In this document: one piece after another, positions 18,169 to 26,449 of the stretch | Position numbering within the stretch: position 1 is the first letter of the stretch | How the letters are laid out: every line of letters begins with the position of its first letter | Source of the DNA: an uncultured Paracoccaceae bacterium | GTDB lineage: Bacteria > Pseudomonadota > Alphaproteobacteria > Rhodobacterales > Rhodobacteraceae | DNA length: 64,000 nucleotides | Direction of reading: 5' to 3' | NCBI GenBank assembly: GCA_947489445.1 | Contig: CANLDN010000005.1 | Span: 62,001-126,000, forward strand | The notes under the pieces: generated by a model | What the model was told of the DNA's origin: nothing | What the model saw: only the letters and a program-made list of their open reading frames with translations | Database searches by the model: none | Position numbers and translations under genes: made by a program

Positions 18169-18855
18169 ATGATCAAGTTTCTTCCCATCCTTTTCGCCGT
18201 ACTTTACGGACTGGCCATGTGGCGTTTTTCGATTTGGCGTTTGTCGCGCGAATTGGACGACAAATCGACAGAGCTTGCCGATCCGATCCTCAAGGTCCTG
18301 ACCGACCGCATGGCCGCTGCCCTCGATATTGAGCGGATCAAGGTCCATATCTACGAAATCGAGCCAATCAACGGTCTTGCCGCACCCGATGGACGCATCT
18401 TCATTACGCGTGGTTTCTTTAACAAATACCGCGAAGGTCAGGTGACGTCCGAAGAATTGGCGAGCGTCATTGCGCATGAGCTGGGCCATGTGGCCCTTGG
18501 TCATTCCCGCCGCAGAATGATCGACTTTTCCGGGCAGAACGCGATGCGCACCGTACTTGCGATGATCCTTGGACGCTTCCTGCCCGGGATTGGGCCATGG
18601 GTCGCGAATATGCTGATGACGCTACTGGCGGCACGACTGTCCCGCGCGGACGAGTTCGAAGCCGACGCCTACGCATCGGCACTGCTGGTCAAGGCTGGCA
18701 TTGGGACCGAACCGCAAAAAACGCTTTTTGCTAAGCTGGAAACGCTGACAGGTGCGCGCGGTGCCACAACACCGGCCTGGATGCTGAGCCATCCCAAAAC
18801 CCCAAAACGCATCGCCGCCATCGAAGCAAACGAAGCAAAGTGGGAAGCAGGCTAG
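18169..18855 (+). CDS. M48-family metallopeptidase
   Basis: A 228-residue zinc peptidase with an N-terminal membrane or signal helix (residues 1-20), the zinc motif HELGH at 103-107 and the third-ligand region SRADEFEADAYA. This is the short M48 form lacking the four-helix HtpX membrane layout; a second hydrophobic patch surrounds residue 130-150. Likely acts at the inner membrane or periplasm on misfolded proteins (inference). Its stop overlaps that of the convergent PIN gene within CTAG. Confidence 0.9.
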   Translation: MIKFLPILFAVLYGLAMWRFSIWRLSRELDDKSTELADPILKVLTDRMAAALDIERIKVHIYEIEPINGLAAPDGRIFITRGFFNKYREGQVTSEELASVIAHELGHVALGHSRRRMIDFSGQNAMRTVLAMILGRFLPGIGPWVANMLMTLLAARLSRADEFEADAYASALLVKAGIGTEPQKTLFAKLETLTGARGATTPAWMLSHPKTPKRIAAIEANEAKWEAG

Positions 18856-19400
18856 CCCAACGCCTCCAACCGCTTTCCAAATCGCGGCAAACGCGCTTTT
18901 TTCATAAGTGCGCGCATCGTCCATGGCTCTGGCGACAATCTGTTTGCCTCGGCCAGCACGGCATAGGCAACAGGCCGAACAGCATCCGTATGCTGTGCCA
19001 GCAACGCCAACAAAAATCCGTCCGGGTCAATCCGTTCCAAATCTGCATCCGCCAGAATATCGCGCGGAAAATCTTTCGCGTTCATAGTCAAAACAGCGTC
19101 ACAAGACCCCGCAACAGCAGCCGTCAACACATGGATATCAGCCGCATCGGGCAACCAAAATTGCCGCTCCATACCACGATCATATGTCACCAAAGCGCGC
19201 GGAAACCGCGCCGACAGCGTTGCAATTTCCCCCCGCGCCCATATTTCTTGCTCAGGCCCCAGCTTGCCGGCAGCGCGCGCCCATTCCTCGAGAATGCGTA
19301 CTGACCAGCGCGGTTCGAACAGGTCCGCCTGTGCCGCACCAATCACAACTTCGCGCATGACGGTCGGGTACAGCACGCAAGCGTCAATCATCACCCTCAT
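18852..19400 (-). CDS. PIN-domain protein
   Basis: A 182-residue protein with the PIN nuclease layout: first acid in VMIDACVLYP, Glu in RILEEWARA, then LPDAADIHVLTAAVAGSCDA and LTMNAKDFPRD (second and third acids). PIN domains cut RNA. No antitoxin-like gene is adjacent: the upstream neighbour is the RlmI-like methylase, whose stop overlaps this start (ATGA). A housekeeping RNA role or an orphan toxin-like protein are both possible. The family is widespread in Rhodobacteraceae, as far as I can judge. Confidence 0.85.
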   Translation of the reverse strand: MRVMIDACVLYPTVMREVVIGAAQADLFEPRWSVRILEEWARAAGKLGPEQEIWARGEIATLSARFPRALVTYDRGMERQFWLPDAADIHVLTAAVAGSCDAVLTMNAKDFPRDILADADLERIDPDGFLLALLAQHTDAVRPVAYAVLAEANRLSPEPWTMRALMKKARLPRFGKRLEALG

Positions 19401-20605
19401 AGACGGTAGACAACTGCCTTAAGATACCCGCTTTCCGCCAGATGCGGCATCAGCGGATGATCTGGGCCGGCAAAGCCGGTGTGGATGATCTGCCCGCGCC
19501 GCCCGGCCCGACCAATCCCCCGCGAACACGCGTTACGGAACCGGGACAGATCAGCCGCGTGTGAGCAAGAACACAAAACAAGATATCCACCAGGGCTGAC
19601 AAGGGGTGCCGCCAGTCGTGCCACGCGCTCATAAGCCCGCAACCCGGCCTCAAGCGCCTGTTTTGACGGGGCAAAAGCGGGAGGATCACACACAACAATA
19701 TCAAACACTTCATGGGCGGCGACAAGCTCCGCCAAAACATCAAACGCATCGCCCTTGCGGGTTTCAAACCGATCCGCAACGCCCATTGCAGCGGCACCCT
19801 TTTCCGCGAGCGCCAGCGCGGGCGCCGATCCGTCAACGGCCACAGTCGACGCCGCCCCGTTGGCAAGTGTTGCCAAACCAAATCCGCCAACATGCGCGAA
19901 AACATCCAGCACGCGGGCGTCCTTGGCCAGCCCCGCCGCAAAGGCATGATTGGGGCGCTGATCAAAAAACAGCCCCGTCTTTTGACCACCTAAAACATCG
20001 GCCATGTAGATGGCACCATTCATTGGCACCTGTAGTGGTCCATCTGGGGCGTCACCGGCCAAGATTTCAGTGCGCTCCTCAAGCCCTTCAAGCCCCCGTG
20101 CCCGACCTGTGCCATTCATAATCACCGTTTCTACGCCGGTGACATCTTGCAGCGCGGCAACCAATGGCGTGATGAGTTGATCAGCCCAAGCCGCATTAGG
20201 CTGCACAACCGCAACATCACCAAATCGGTCGATCACCACGCCGGGCAATCCATCCGCCTCTGCATGAACCAGCCGATAGAATGGCGCGTCATATAGGCGG
20301 GCGCGATGGGCCAATGCCTGTACCAATCGGGTCGCAAACCAGCTCTGATCAATCACGGCGTTGGGATCACGATCCAACATACGGCAAATGATTTTGGACG
20401 CAGGGTTCACCGCGACCACACCCATGGGCGTGCGCGCGGAATCCTCGAGTTGGGCGATCGTGCCAGCGGTCAATGCGCGCGTACGACGATCCGTGACCAA
20501 CTCATTTGCATAGACCCACGGAAACCCATGACGGATCGCGCGCGCCTCTGCCTTGGGGATCAGTCGAACGGTCGGACGTTGCGTGGAAGGGCCATTTATT
20601 GTCAT
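19397..20605 (-). CDS. RlmI-like rRNA methyltransferase (class I SAM)
   Basis: A 402-residue enzyme of the COG1092 type that makes 5-methylcytosine in 23S rRNA. The N-terminal PUA-like domain (VRLIPKAEARAIRHGFPWVY) is followed by RLVHAEADGLPGVVIDRFGD and a Rossmann SAM domain with KTGLFFDQRPN, VLDVFAHVGGFGLATLANGA, VVCDPPAFAPSKQ and the catalytic-type CSCSH. Coupled to the downstream PIN gene by ATGA overlap. Exact target base is inferred from the family. Confidence 0.88.
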   Translation of the reverse strand: MTINGPSTQRPTVRLIPKAEARAIRHGFPWVYANELVTDRRTRALTAGTIAQLEDSARTPMGVVAVNPASKIICRMLDRDPNAVIDQSWFATRLVQALAHRARLYDAPFYRLVHAEADGLPGVVIDRFGDVAVVQPNAAWADQLITPLVAALQDVTGVETVIMNGTGRARGLEGLEERTEILAGDAPDGPLQVPMNGAIYMADVLGGQKTGLFFDQRPNHAFAAGLAKDARVLDVFAHVGGFGLATLANGAASTVAVDGSAPALALAEKGAAAMGVADRFETRKGDAFDVLAELVAAHEVFDIVVCDPPAFAPSKQALEAGLRAYERVARLAAPLVSPGGYLVLCSCSHAADLSRFRNACSRGIGRAGRRGQIIHTGFAGPDHPLMPHLAESGYLKAVVYRL

Positions 20606-20658
20606 GGCTCACTCCTACCGGGGTTTTTGCAACGTTGAAAGATGCTTAAGCCAGCGGC

Positions 20659-21216
20659 CTATAAAAGCTCCGACCGCAGTACAGTGGTGAGAAAATCTGT
20701 CACGCGAACCTTCTGGGTCTGGCCACTCTGTTCGAGTTCCACCGCGCGGTTTCCGCCAGGCGCGTCCAGGTTGGCAGCAATCCGGCGTGCTGGTTCGATC
20801 ACTGCGCCGGAGGCAGCATCGCGCACTGTCATCAAGAAGACCACATTATAGACACCACCAACCGAATAACGGGTGCGATCCGTCACCCCATGGAAACGCA
20901 CAAGTTGTACATCAACGGCCACCGGCACGTCGCCATCAATCACTTGCCCGGCCCGCGATGCAGCGGTCTCAAACATGGCGGCGATTTGCTCTTTGCGGGG
21001 GCCTGGCGGATCGCCCCGCCAGACAATGTCAGCAATTGGATAATATCCGTCATTTTCGGACACCGTCATATCCGCGCTGAGACTAAAATTGAATTCACGC
21101 AAATCATAAGATCTGCTCACAAACGCGCCAGTGTCGTCCTGCGCCCGCTGCTGCGTTGCCGCACACCCCGCAAGCCCGAATACAATTACAACAATACTCA
21201 GTACAGCACGAACCAT
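20659..21216 (-). CDS. Small lipoprotein of a Rhodobacterales family
   Basis: A 185-residue lipoprotein: signal helix VLSIVVIVFGLAG and lipobox LAGC (Cys at 18). The mature part has no enzymatic motif that I recognise; it reads as one beta-rich domain (FNFSLSADMTVSENDGYYP, GVYNVVFLMTVRDAASGAV). It may be the family annotated as DUF6778, which I give with low certainty. It is separated from the RlmI-like gene by 53 bases and is divergent from edd. Confidence 0.75.
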   Translation of the reverse strand: MVRAVLSIVVIVFGLAGCAATQQRAQDDTGAFVSRSYDLREFNFSLSADMTVSENDGYYPIADIVWRGDPPGPRKEQIAAMFETAASRAGQVIDGDVPVAVDVQLVRFHGVTDRTRYSVGGVYNVVFLMTVRDAASGAVIEPARRIAANLDAPGGNRAVELEQSGQTQKVRVTDFLTTVLRSELL

Positions 21217-21335
21217 GATGACAACCTTTCAACAAAGCGATTTATCTTCGCATTAGCACACATCTAGCCTCTTGATAACGAGCGACTTTCAACGATCTTC
21301 ATATTCGGCGATTTCACGACAAGGACAAGCAATCT

Positions 21336-21349
21336 TGTTAGCGCTAACA
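21336..21349. promoter_or_regulatory. LacI-type operator upstream of edd
   Basis: TGTTAGCGCTAACA is a perfect 14-base palindrome with a central CG, 42 bases above the edd start. Such sites are the usual operators of LacI-family repressors controlling sugar and gluconate genes. It probably makes edd-eda respond to a sugar-acid or ED intermediate. The regulator gene is not in this window. Confidence 0.75.
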
Positions 21350-21390
21350 GCATGTGATACGATACTCGCAACCAAGTTACGAGGACGTTC

Positions 21391-23196
21391 ATGCCCCTTC
21401 ACCCCACCATTGCCGCTGTCACTGATCGCATCCGCGCCCGATCAGAGGGTCCGCGCCGCAAATACCTCGATACGATGGCCCGCGCTGCGGCTGACGGACC
21501 GCGTCGCGCCCATTTGACCTGTGGAAATCAGGCGCATGCCTATGCCGCCATGGGCGACGACAAGGGCGCGTTAACCGATGCCCGCGCGCCCAACCTTGGG
21601 ATTATCACAGCGTATAATGACATGCTGTCCGCCCACCAACCGTTTGAACGCTACCCCGACCTGATCCGTGCTGCAGCACGCGGCGCTGGCGGTACCGCAC
21701 AAGTTGCAGGCGGCGTGCCTGCCATGTGCGACGGCGTGACCCAAGGTCAGACCGGGATGGAGCTGTCGCTTTTCTCGCGCGATGTAATTGCGCTCGCGGC
21801 TGGTGTGGGGCTGTCACATAACGTATTTGATTCGGCCATTTATCTGGGGGTCTGTGACAAGATCGTCCCCGGCCTTGTGATCGCCGCTGCAACCTTCGGC
21901 TATATACCGGGTATCTTCATGCCCGCAGGACCAATGACATCCGGCCTGCCCAACGATGAAAAGGCAAAGGTTCGTCAGCAGTTCGCAACCGGCGATGTGG
22001 GCCGCGAGCAACTGATGGCCGCTGAAATGGCCTCTTACCACGGCCCCGGCACCTGCACGTTTTATGGGACCGCCAACACCAATCAGATGCTGATGGAATT
22101 CATGGGGCTACACCTGCCGGGTGCGTCCTTTGTGACCCCCGGCACGCCCTTGCGCGACGCGCTGACAGTGGCCGGAACCGAACGCGCACTTGAGATTACC
22201 GCGCTTGGCAACGATTACCGCCCAGTGTGCGACATTCTGGATGAAAAGGCCTTTGTGAACGGCCTTGTCGGTTTGATGGCAACAGGCGGATCGACAAATC
22301 TGGTGATCCACCTGCCCGCCATGGCGCGGGCCGCAGGGATCATCATTGATCTGGAAGACTTCAGCGATCTGTCCGAGGTGACACCGCTTATGGCAAAGGT
22401 CTATCCAAACGGTCTGGCTGATGTGAACCACTTCCACGCCGCAGGTGGTCTGGGTTTCATGATTGGCGAACTGCTGAATGCGGGACTTCTGCATGATGAC
22501 AGCAAGACCGTCGCAGGCGACGGATTGGAACGTTATACACAAGAACCGCAACTAAAGGATGGGCGCATCACATACGCCCCCGGCGCTGGCGAAACCCTTA
22601 ATGACAAGATTTTGCGCCCTGCCAGCAATCCGTTTCATTCCCATGGCGGCCTGACGCAATTGGCAGGCAATCTGGGCCGCGGTGTGATCAAGACTTCTGC
22701 CGTAGCAGAGGAGAGGCACATTATTGAGGCCCCTGCCCGCGTCTTTCATAGCCAAGACGCCGTCAAAGCAGCCTTTAAGGCCAATGAATTGACAACCGAC
22801 ACCGTCATCGTCGTGCGTTTTCAGGGGCCCAAATCAAACGGTATGCCCGAACTGCACGGCCTGACCCCTGTTCTCGCCGTGTTGCAAGACCGGGGGCTCA
22901 AAGTAGCGCTTGTCACCGACGGGCGTATGTCGGGGGCGTCCGGCAAGGTGCCATCAGCCATTCACGTCTGCCCTGAAGCTGCGGATCACGGCCCCATCAG
23001 TCTCATCCAGGACGGGGATATCATCCGACTGGATGCCACCAAAGGCACAATTGACGTGCGCAATGTTGACCTGAGCACACGGATACCGGCAACAGCTGAT
23101 CTGACCGGCAATGGCACCGGCGTTGGCCGCGAATTGTTTGAGGCATTCCGCAAGAATGTTGGCCTCGCTGCAGATGGCGCAGGCGTGGTTGTCTGA
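21391..23196 (+). CDS. edd: Phosphogluconate dehydratase
   Basis: The first dedicated Entner-Doudoroff enzyme: 6-phosphogluconate to KDPG, with a 4Fe-4S cluster. 601 residues, normal. The cluster cysteines are seen in [20 protein letters not shown] and [20 protein letters not shown]; the C-terminal region has [21 protein letters not shown] typical of the IlvD/Edd family. The N-terminal [21 protein letters not shown] distinguishes Edd from IlvD. Start follows ACGAGGACGTTC. The palindromic operator lies upstream and eda follows after 37 bases. Confidence 0.97.
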   Translation: MPLHPTIAAVTDRIRARSEGPRRKYLDTMARAAADGPRRAHLTCGNQAHAYAAMGDDKGALTDARAPNLGIITAYNDMLSAHQPFERYPDLIRAAARGAGGTAQVAGGVPAMCDGVTQGQTGMELSLFSRDVIALAAGVGLSHNVFDSAIYLGVCDKIVPGLVIAAATFGYIPGIFMPAGPMTSGLPNDEKAKVRQQFATGDVGREQLMAAEMASYHGPGTCTFYGTANTNQMLMEFMGLHLPGASFVTPGTPLRDALTVAGTERALEITALGNDYRPVCDILDEKAFVNGLVGLMATGGSTNLVIHLPAMARAAGIIIDLEDFSDLSEVTPLMAKVYPNGLADVNHFHAAGGLGFMIGELLNAGLLHDDSKTVAGDGLERYTQEPQLKDGRITYAPGAGETLNDKILRPASNPFHSHGGLTQLAGNLGRGVIKTSAVAEERHIIEAPARVFHSQDAVKAAFKANELTTDTVIVVRFQGPKSNGMPELHGLTPVLAVLQDRGLKVALVTDGRMSGASGKVPSAIHVCPEAADHGPISLIQDGDIIRLDATKGTIDVRNVDLSTRIPATADLTGNGTGVGRELFEAFRKNVGLAADGAGVVV

Positions 23197-23233
23197 CCAT
23201 ATCTGACCTAAAACACTCAACGAAAGTGATACC

Positions 23234-23878
23234 ATGACACCTCAAGAAGCATCCGCAGCAGCAGCCAAAGTATGTCTGCTTGCTCCCGTCGTGCCGGTTT
23301 TGGTCATCAATGACGCCAGCACCGCCGCTGATCTAGCGCGAGCACTTGTCGCAGGCGGCTTACCCGCGCTCGAAGTAACACTGCGCACGCCGGCGGCACT
23401 GGATGCGATCCGGGAAATGGCATCGGTCGATGGTGGTGTGGTTGGGGCCGGTACCCTGCTGACACCGCAAGATGTCGAGGCCGCGAAAGAAGCCGGGGCC
23501 ACCTTTGGCGTCTCACCGGGGGCCACGGACCGGCTGCTGGACGCTTGCGAAGCAAATGATCTACCACTTCTTCCCGGCACGGCCACCGCATCCGAAGCAA
23601 TGCGCCTGCTTGAACGCGGCTATACAGTCCAGAAATTCTTTCCTGCCGAAGCCAATGGCGGGGCCAAGGCGCTCAAGGCGATCGGTGCCCCCATACCCCA
23701 GGTTAAGTTCTGCCCAACTGGCGGCGTCAGCCTTGCGAATGCCGGTGACTATCTGGGCCTGAGCAATACATTATGTGTAGGCGGTTCCTGGGTCGCGCCG
23801 AAAGACGAGGTAGAGGCTGGCGATTGGGACGCAATCACCGCTCTGGCCCAAGAGGCGGCGCGCTTGCCCCGCAGCTGA
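23234..23878 (+). CDS. eda: KDPG aldolase
   Basis: Cleaves 2-keto-3-deoxy-6-phosphogluconate to pyruvate and glyceraldehyde 3-phosphate (214 residues). The Schiff-base lysine is in YTVQKFFPAEANGG; the catalytic Glu is in LEVTLRTPAAL, and the phosphate-binding part is KFCPTGGVSLANAGDYL. ATG 23234. Together with edd it forms a two-gene Entner-Doudoroff unit. Confidence 0.97.
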   Translation: MTPQEASAAAAKVCLLAPVVPVLVINDASTAADLARALVAGGLPALEVTLRTPAALDAIREMASVDGGVVGAGTLLTPQDVEAAKEAGATFGVSPGATDRLLDACEANDLPLLPGTATASEAMRLLERGYTVQKFFPAEANGGAKALKAIGAPIPQVKFCPTGGVSLANAGDYLGLSNTLCVGGSWVAPKDEVEAGDWDAITALAQEAARLPRS

Positions 23879-23902
23879 CATTTAGGAACAAGGCGAAATC
23901 CA

Positions 23903-23918
23903 ACCGTATTTACACGGT
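23903..23918 (+). terminator. Weak hairpin after eda
   Basis: ACCGT (23903-23907) and ACGGT (23914-23918) form a 5-base stem over a 6-base loop, followed by CTTAGTTTTTG. It could end the edd-eda transcript before the chemoreceptor gene but is a short stem. Confidence 0.35.
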
Positions 23919-23968
23919 CTTAGTTTTTGCGCGCTAGGACGGGGCAAATATCTCTGTGGAGTTGGATA

Positions 23969-26164
23969 ATGCTCGAATCTTGGTCAATCGCGCGGCGCAT
24001 CAGCGCTGGATTTCTTGTCGTAACGCTTGTCGTTATCGGCCTTGCGGTCTTCTCAAATCTATCTGTCCGTCAATTGGGCGGCGGATATCTGGAATACCGG
24101 CAAACAGCGCGTCAGACCATCGCCATCAACGCCTATGTCGAAGATTTGTTCGAAGCGCGGGTCGCGGCGCTCAAATTCCGCAGTCAGCCAACATTGGAAA
24201 ACAGGCAAGAGGTGGTCAGCAACATCCAAGAGATACTTCAGGGCACAAGCTATCTTGCAGCATTCGAAGTCAACCCGGGCAGGCTTGCTACTGTGCAAGA
24301 GCTACTGACATCGGTCGAAGAGTATCAACAGGCGTTTGAACGGTCTGCTGACTTCAACGACACAGCCGTAGCATTCAAAAAAGATCTATTGATCCAACTG
24401 CGCGCGATCGAAAGCGCTGTAAACGATCTATTCCTGGCAAGTATTGAAACAGGTAATCAAACACTTATTACCAACACCGGTGTCGTTCTTGGGGATTTCA
24501 TGCGGTCAAGTGTGGGTATCAAACAGTACTTTCTCACAACAAATATGGAAGACTTAGAGCGTGCACAGACCCAATTCGCAGAATTCAAGGAAAAGATTGG
24601 CGCGCTTTTGGCGCAGAACCCTGTGGGTCAGGTCGCGGGCACGCTATCAACGGTTGAAAACCTGACAATCGGCTTTGAAGATAACCTTCAGGCCTTTGGT
24701 GACGCCAATCAGTCAGCCAAATCAATCCAGACAAACACGCTCGACCGTATCGGGCCTCAGGTGCAGGAACGGTTTGATGTGATCGCAAGCGACATCGTTG
24801 ATCGGCAAAATCAACTCGGACCGCAGGGATCCGCTATCGTGCAGAACCTACAGATGGTCATCCCGGCGACAGGTGTTGTTGCAACCCTGATTGCCATATT
24901 GTCGGCATTTGTCATCGGACGTTGGATATCCGGGTCCGTGCAGCGATTGGCCGACACGACAAGCAAACTCGCTGAAGGTGACAATGAAATCGAAATCGCT
25001 GGTGCAGACCACGCGCACGAATTGGGCCAAGTTGCGCGCGCGCTTGTCGTCTTTCGCGATGCGCAGATCGACCGCGAACGCGCCGAAGCGGAACGGCTTT
25101 CGATGCAAAAAAGTCAGGAAAAGGTTGTTAACGTGATGCAATCGGAACTGTCACATCTGGCCGATGGTAACCTAACAATACAGATTTCCGAACAATTCGA
25201 TCCGGAATACGAAGAATTGCGCTCGAACTTCAACCGGACAGTCAGCGCTTTGCAAGCTGTTATTGCCAAGGTAGCGGAAGCATCGTTAATCATCCGCTCG
25301 ACAACTGTCGAAACGAACACAGCGACAAACGAATTGTCGCAACGCACCGAAAATCAGGCCGCAACATTGGAAGAAACGGCCGCGGCACTGGATGAATTGA
25401 CAGCAAGCGTGCGCTCTGCTGCCGAGCATGCAAAGTCAGTGGACAGTTCGGTCCACAAGGCCCGTTCAGAGGCAGAGAGGAACGGAACAGTTGTCGCACA
25501 AGCCGTCAGCGCAATGGGTGAAATTGCCGAATCTTCCAAGCAGATCACGCAGGTCATCACAGTGATCGAAGATATCGCCTTCCAAACCAATCTGCTGGCG
25601 CTCAACGCCGGGGTTGAGGCGGCAAGAGCAGGGGAATCCGGCCGGGGCTTCGCCGTGGTTGCATCCGAAGTGCGGGCGCTGGCACAGCGATCTGCAGAAG
25701 CCGCTAAAGAAATCTCGGAACTGATTGCCAACAGCTCCAAACACGTCAAGCAGGGCACTCAACTAGTCGGTGACGCCGGCACTGCCCTGTCAGAGATCAT
25801 CACGCAGGTGAACGAAATTGCCAGCATGACATCTCAAATCGCCAGCAGCTCCGCCGAACAATCGATTGGGCTGTCGGAAATAAACATCGGCGTAAACCAA
25901 CTTGATCAAGTGACCCAACAAAACGCCGCAATGGTACAAGAATCCATGTCACGCGGGGAAGGCTTGGCCCATGAAACTGAAAAGTTGAATGGTCTTATTG
26001 CAAAGTTCACCATCGCCGAGGGTGCGCATGAACTGTCAACTGACTATGCGCCGCAAGATGCGCTTTCGACCGCAATCACGCAGACACATACGCCAGCACC
26101 ACGCCCGGAACCCAAGAAAGTCGCCGTTGGTGGTGCACAGGACGCAATGTGGGAAGATTTCTGA
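23969..26164 (+). CDS. Methyl-accepting chemotaxis protein
   Basis: A 731-residue chemoreceptor. Helix one at about 9-30 ([18 protein letters not shown]), a long periplasmic helical sensor of about 265 residues, helix two around 295-320 ([17 protein letters not shown]), HAMP ([20 protein letters not shown]) and a cytoplasmic signalling rod with the hairpin tip [20 protein letters not shown] and [20 protein letters not shown]. The C-terminus MWEDF fits the x-W-x-x-F docking peptide for CheR/CheB. Start ATG 23969 follows GGAGTTGGATA. The ligand is unknown; it lies beside the ED genes but with its own signals. Confidence 0.93.
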   Translation: MLESWSIARRISAGFLVVTLVVIGLAVFSNLSVRQLGGGYLEYRQTARQTIAINAYVEDLFEARVAALKFRSQPTLENRQEVVSNIQEILQGTSYLAAFEVNPGRLATVQELLTSVEEYQQAFERSADFNDTAVAFKKDLLIQLRAIESAVNDLFLASIETGNQTLITNTGVVLGDFMRSSVGIKQYFLTTNMEDLERAQTQFAEFKEKIGALLAQNPVGQVAGTLSTVENLTIGFEDNLQAFGDANQSAKSIQTNTLDRIGPQVQERFDVIASDIVDRQNQLGPQGSAIVQNLQMVIPATGVVATLIAILSAFVIGRWISGSVQRLADTTSKLAEGDNEIEIAGADHAHELGQVARALVVFRDAQIDRERAEAERLSMQKSQEKVVNVMQSELSHLADGNLTIQISEQFDPEYEELRSNFNRTVSALQAVIAKVAEASLIIRSTTVETNTATNELSQRTENQAATLEETAAALDELTASVRSAAEHAKSVDSSVHKARSEAERNGTVVAQAVSAMGEIAESSKQITQVITVIEDIAFQTNLLALNAGVEAARAGESGRGFAVVASEVRALAQRSAEAAKEISELIANSSKHVKQGTQLVGDAGTALSEIITQVNEIASMTSQIASSSAEQSIGLSEINIGVNQLDQVTQQNAAMVQESMSRGEGLAHETEKLNGLIAKFTIAEGAHELSTDYAPQDALSTAITQTHTPAPRPEPKKVAVGGAQDAMWEDF

Positions 26165-26176
26165 TCGCGGTATCCA

Positions 26177-26449
26177 TCACTGATCAGCTAGACGACCTTG
26201 TCGTCCCCCACGCCTGCGCGCTGGCGCGGCGTCACTTAGGGCGGCATGCAGGGTCGCCATCATTGGATGATCGGCTGCAACCTCTTGGTATTGCGTGATC
26301 AATTTGCGCACAACAGCACGCATATCCACGTCTGTTGGCACCCCAAGCGCCCAATCCAAAAAAATCGTCCGACACTCTCCGGTCGAAATACCGTCGATAC
26401 GAAACGCCTCGCGAATCAAACCTTTCGGATCATTTTCATCAATTGCCAT
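26177..26449 (-). CDS. Small conserved protein coupled to glnE
   Basis: A 90-residue soluble protein (MAIDENDPKGLIREAFRIDG ... ECRTIFLDWALGVPTDVDMR) whose start lies 11 bases inside the end of glnE. The C-terminus is Arg/Gly-rich. I do not know its function; the overlap implies co-translation with the glutamine synthetase adenylyltransferase. Confidence 0.75.
   Translation of the reverse strand: MAIDENDPKGLIREAFRIDGISTGECRTIFLDWALGVPTDVDMRAVVRKLITQYQEVAADHPMMATLHAALSDAAPARRRGGRQGRLADQ

Noticed and set aside
18852..19400. PIN gene as half of a toxin-antitoxin pair
   Set aside because: No small antitoxin-like gene is beside it; its partner by overlap is an rRNA methylase gene.
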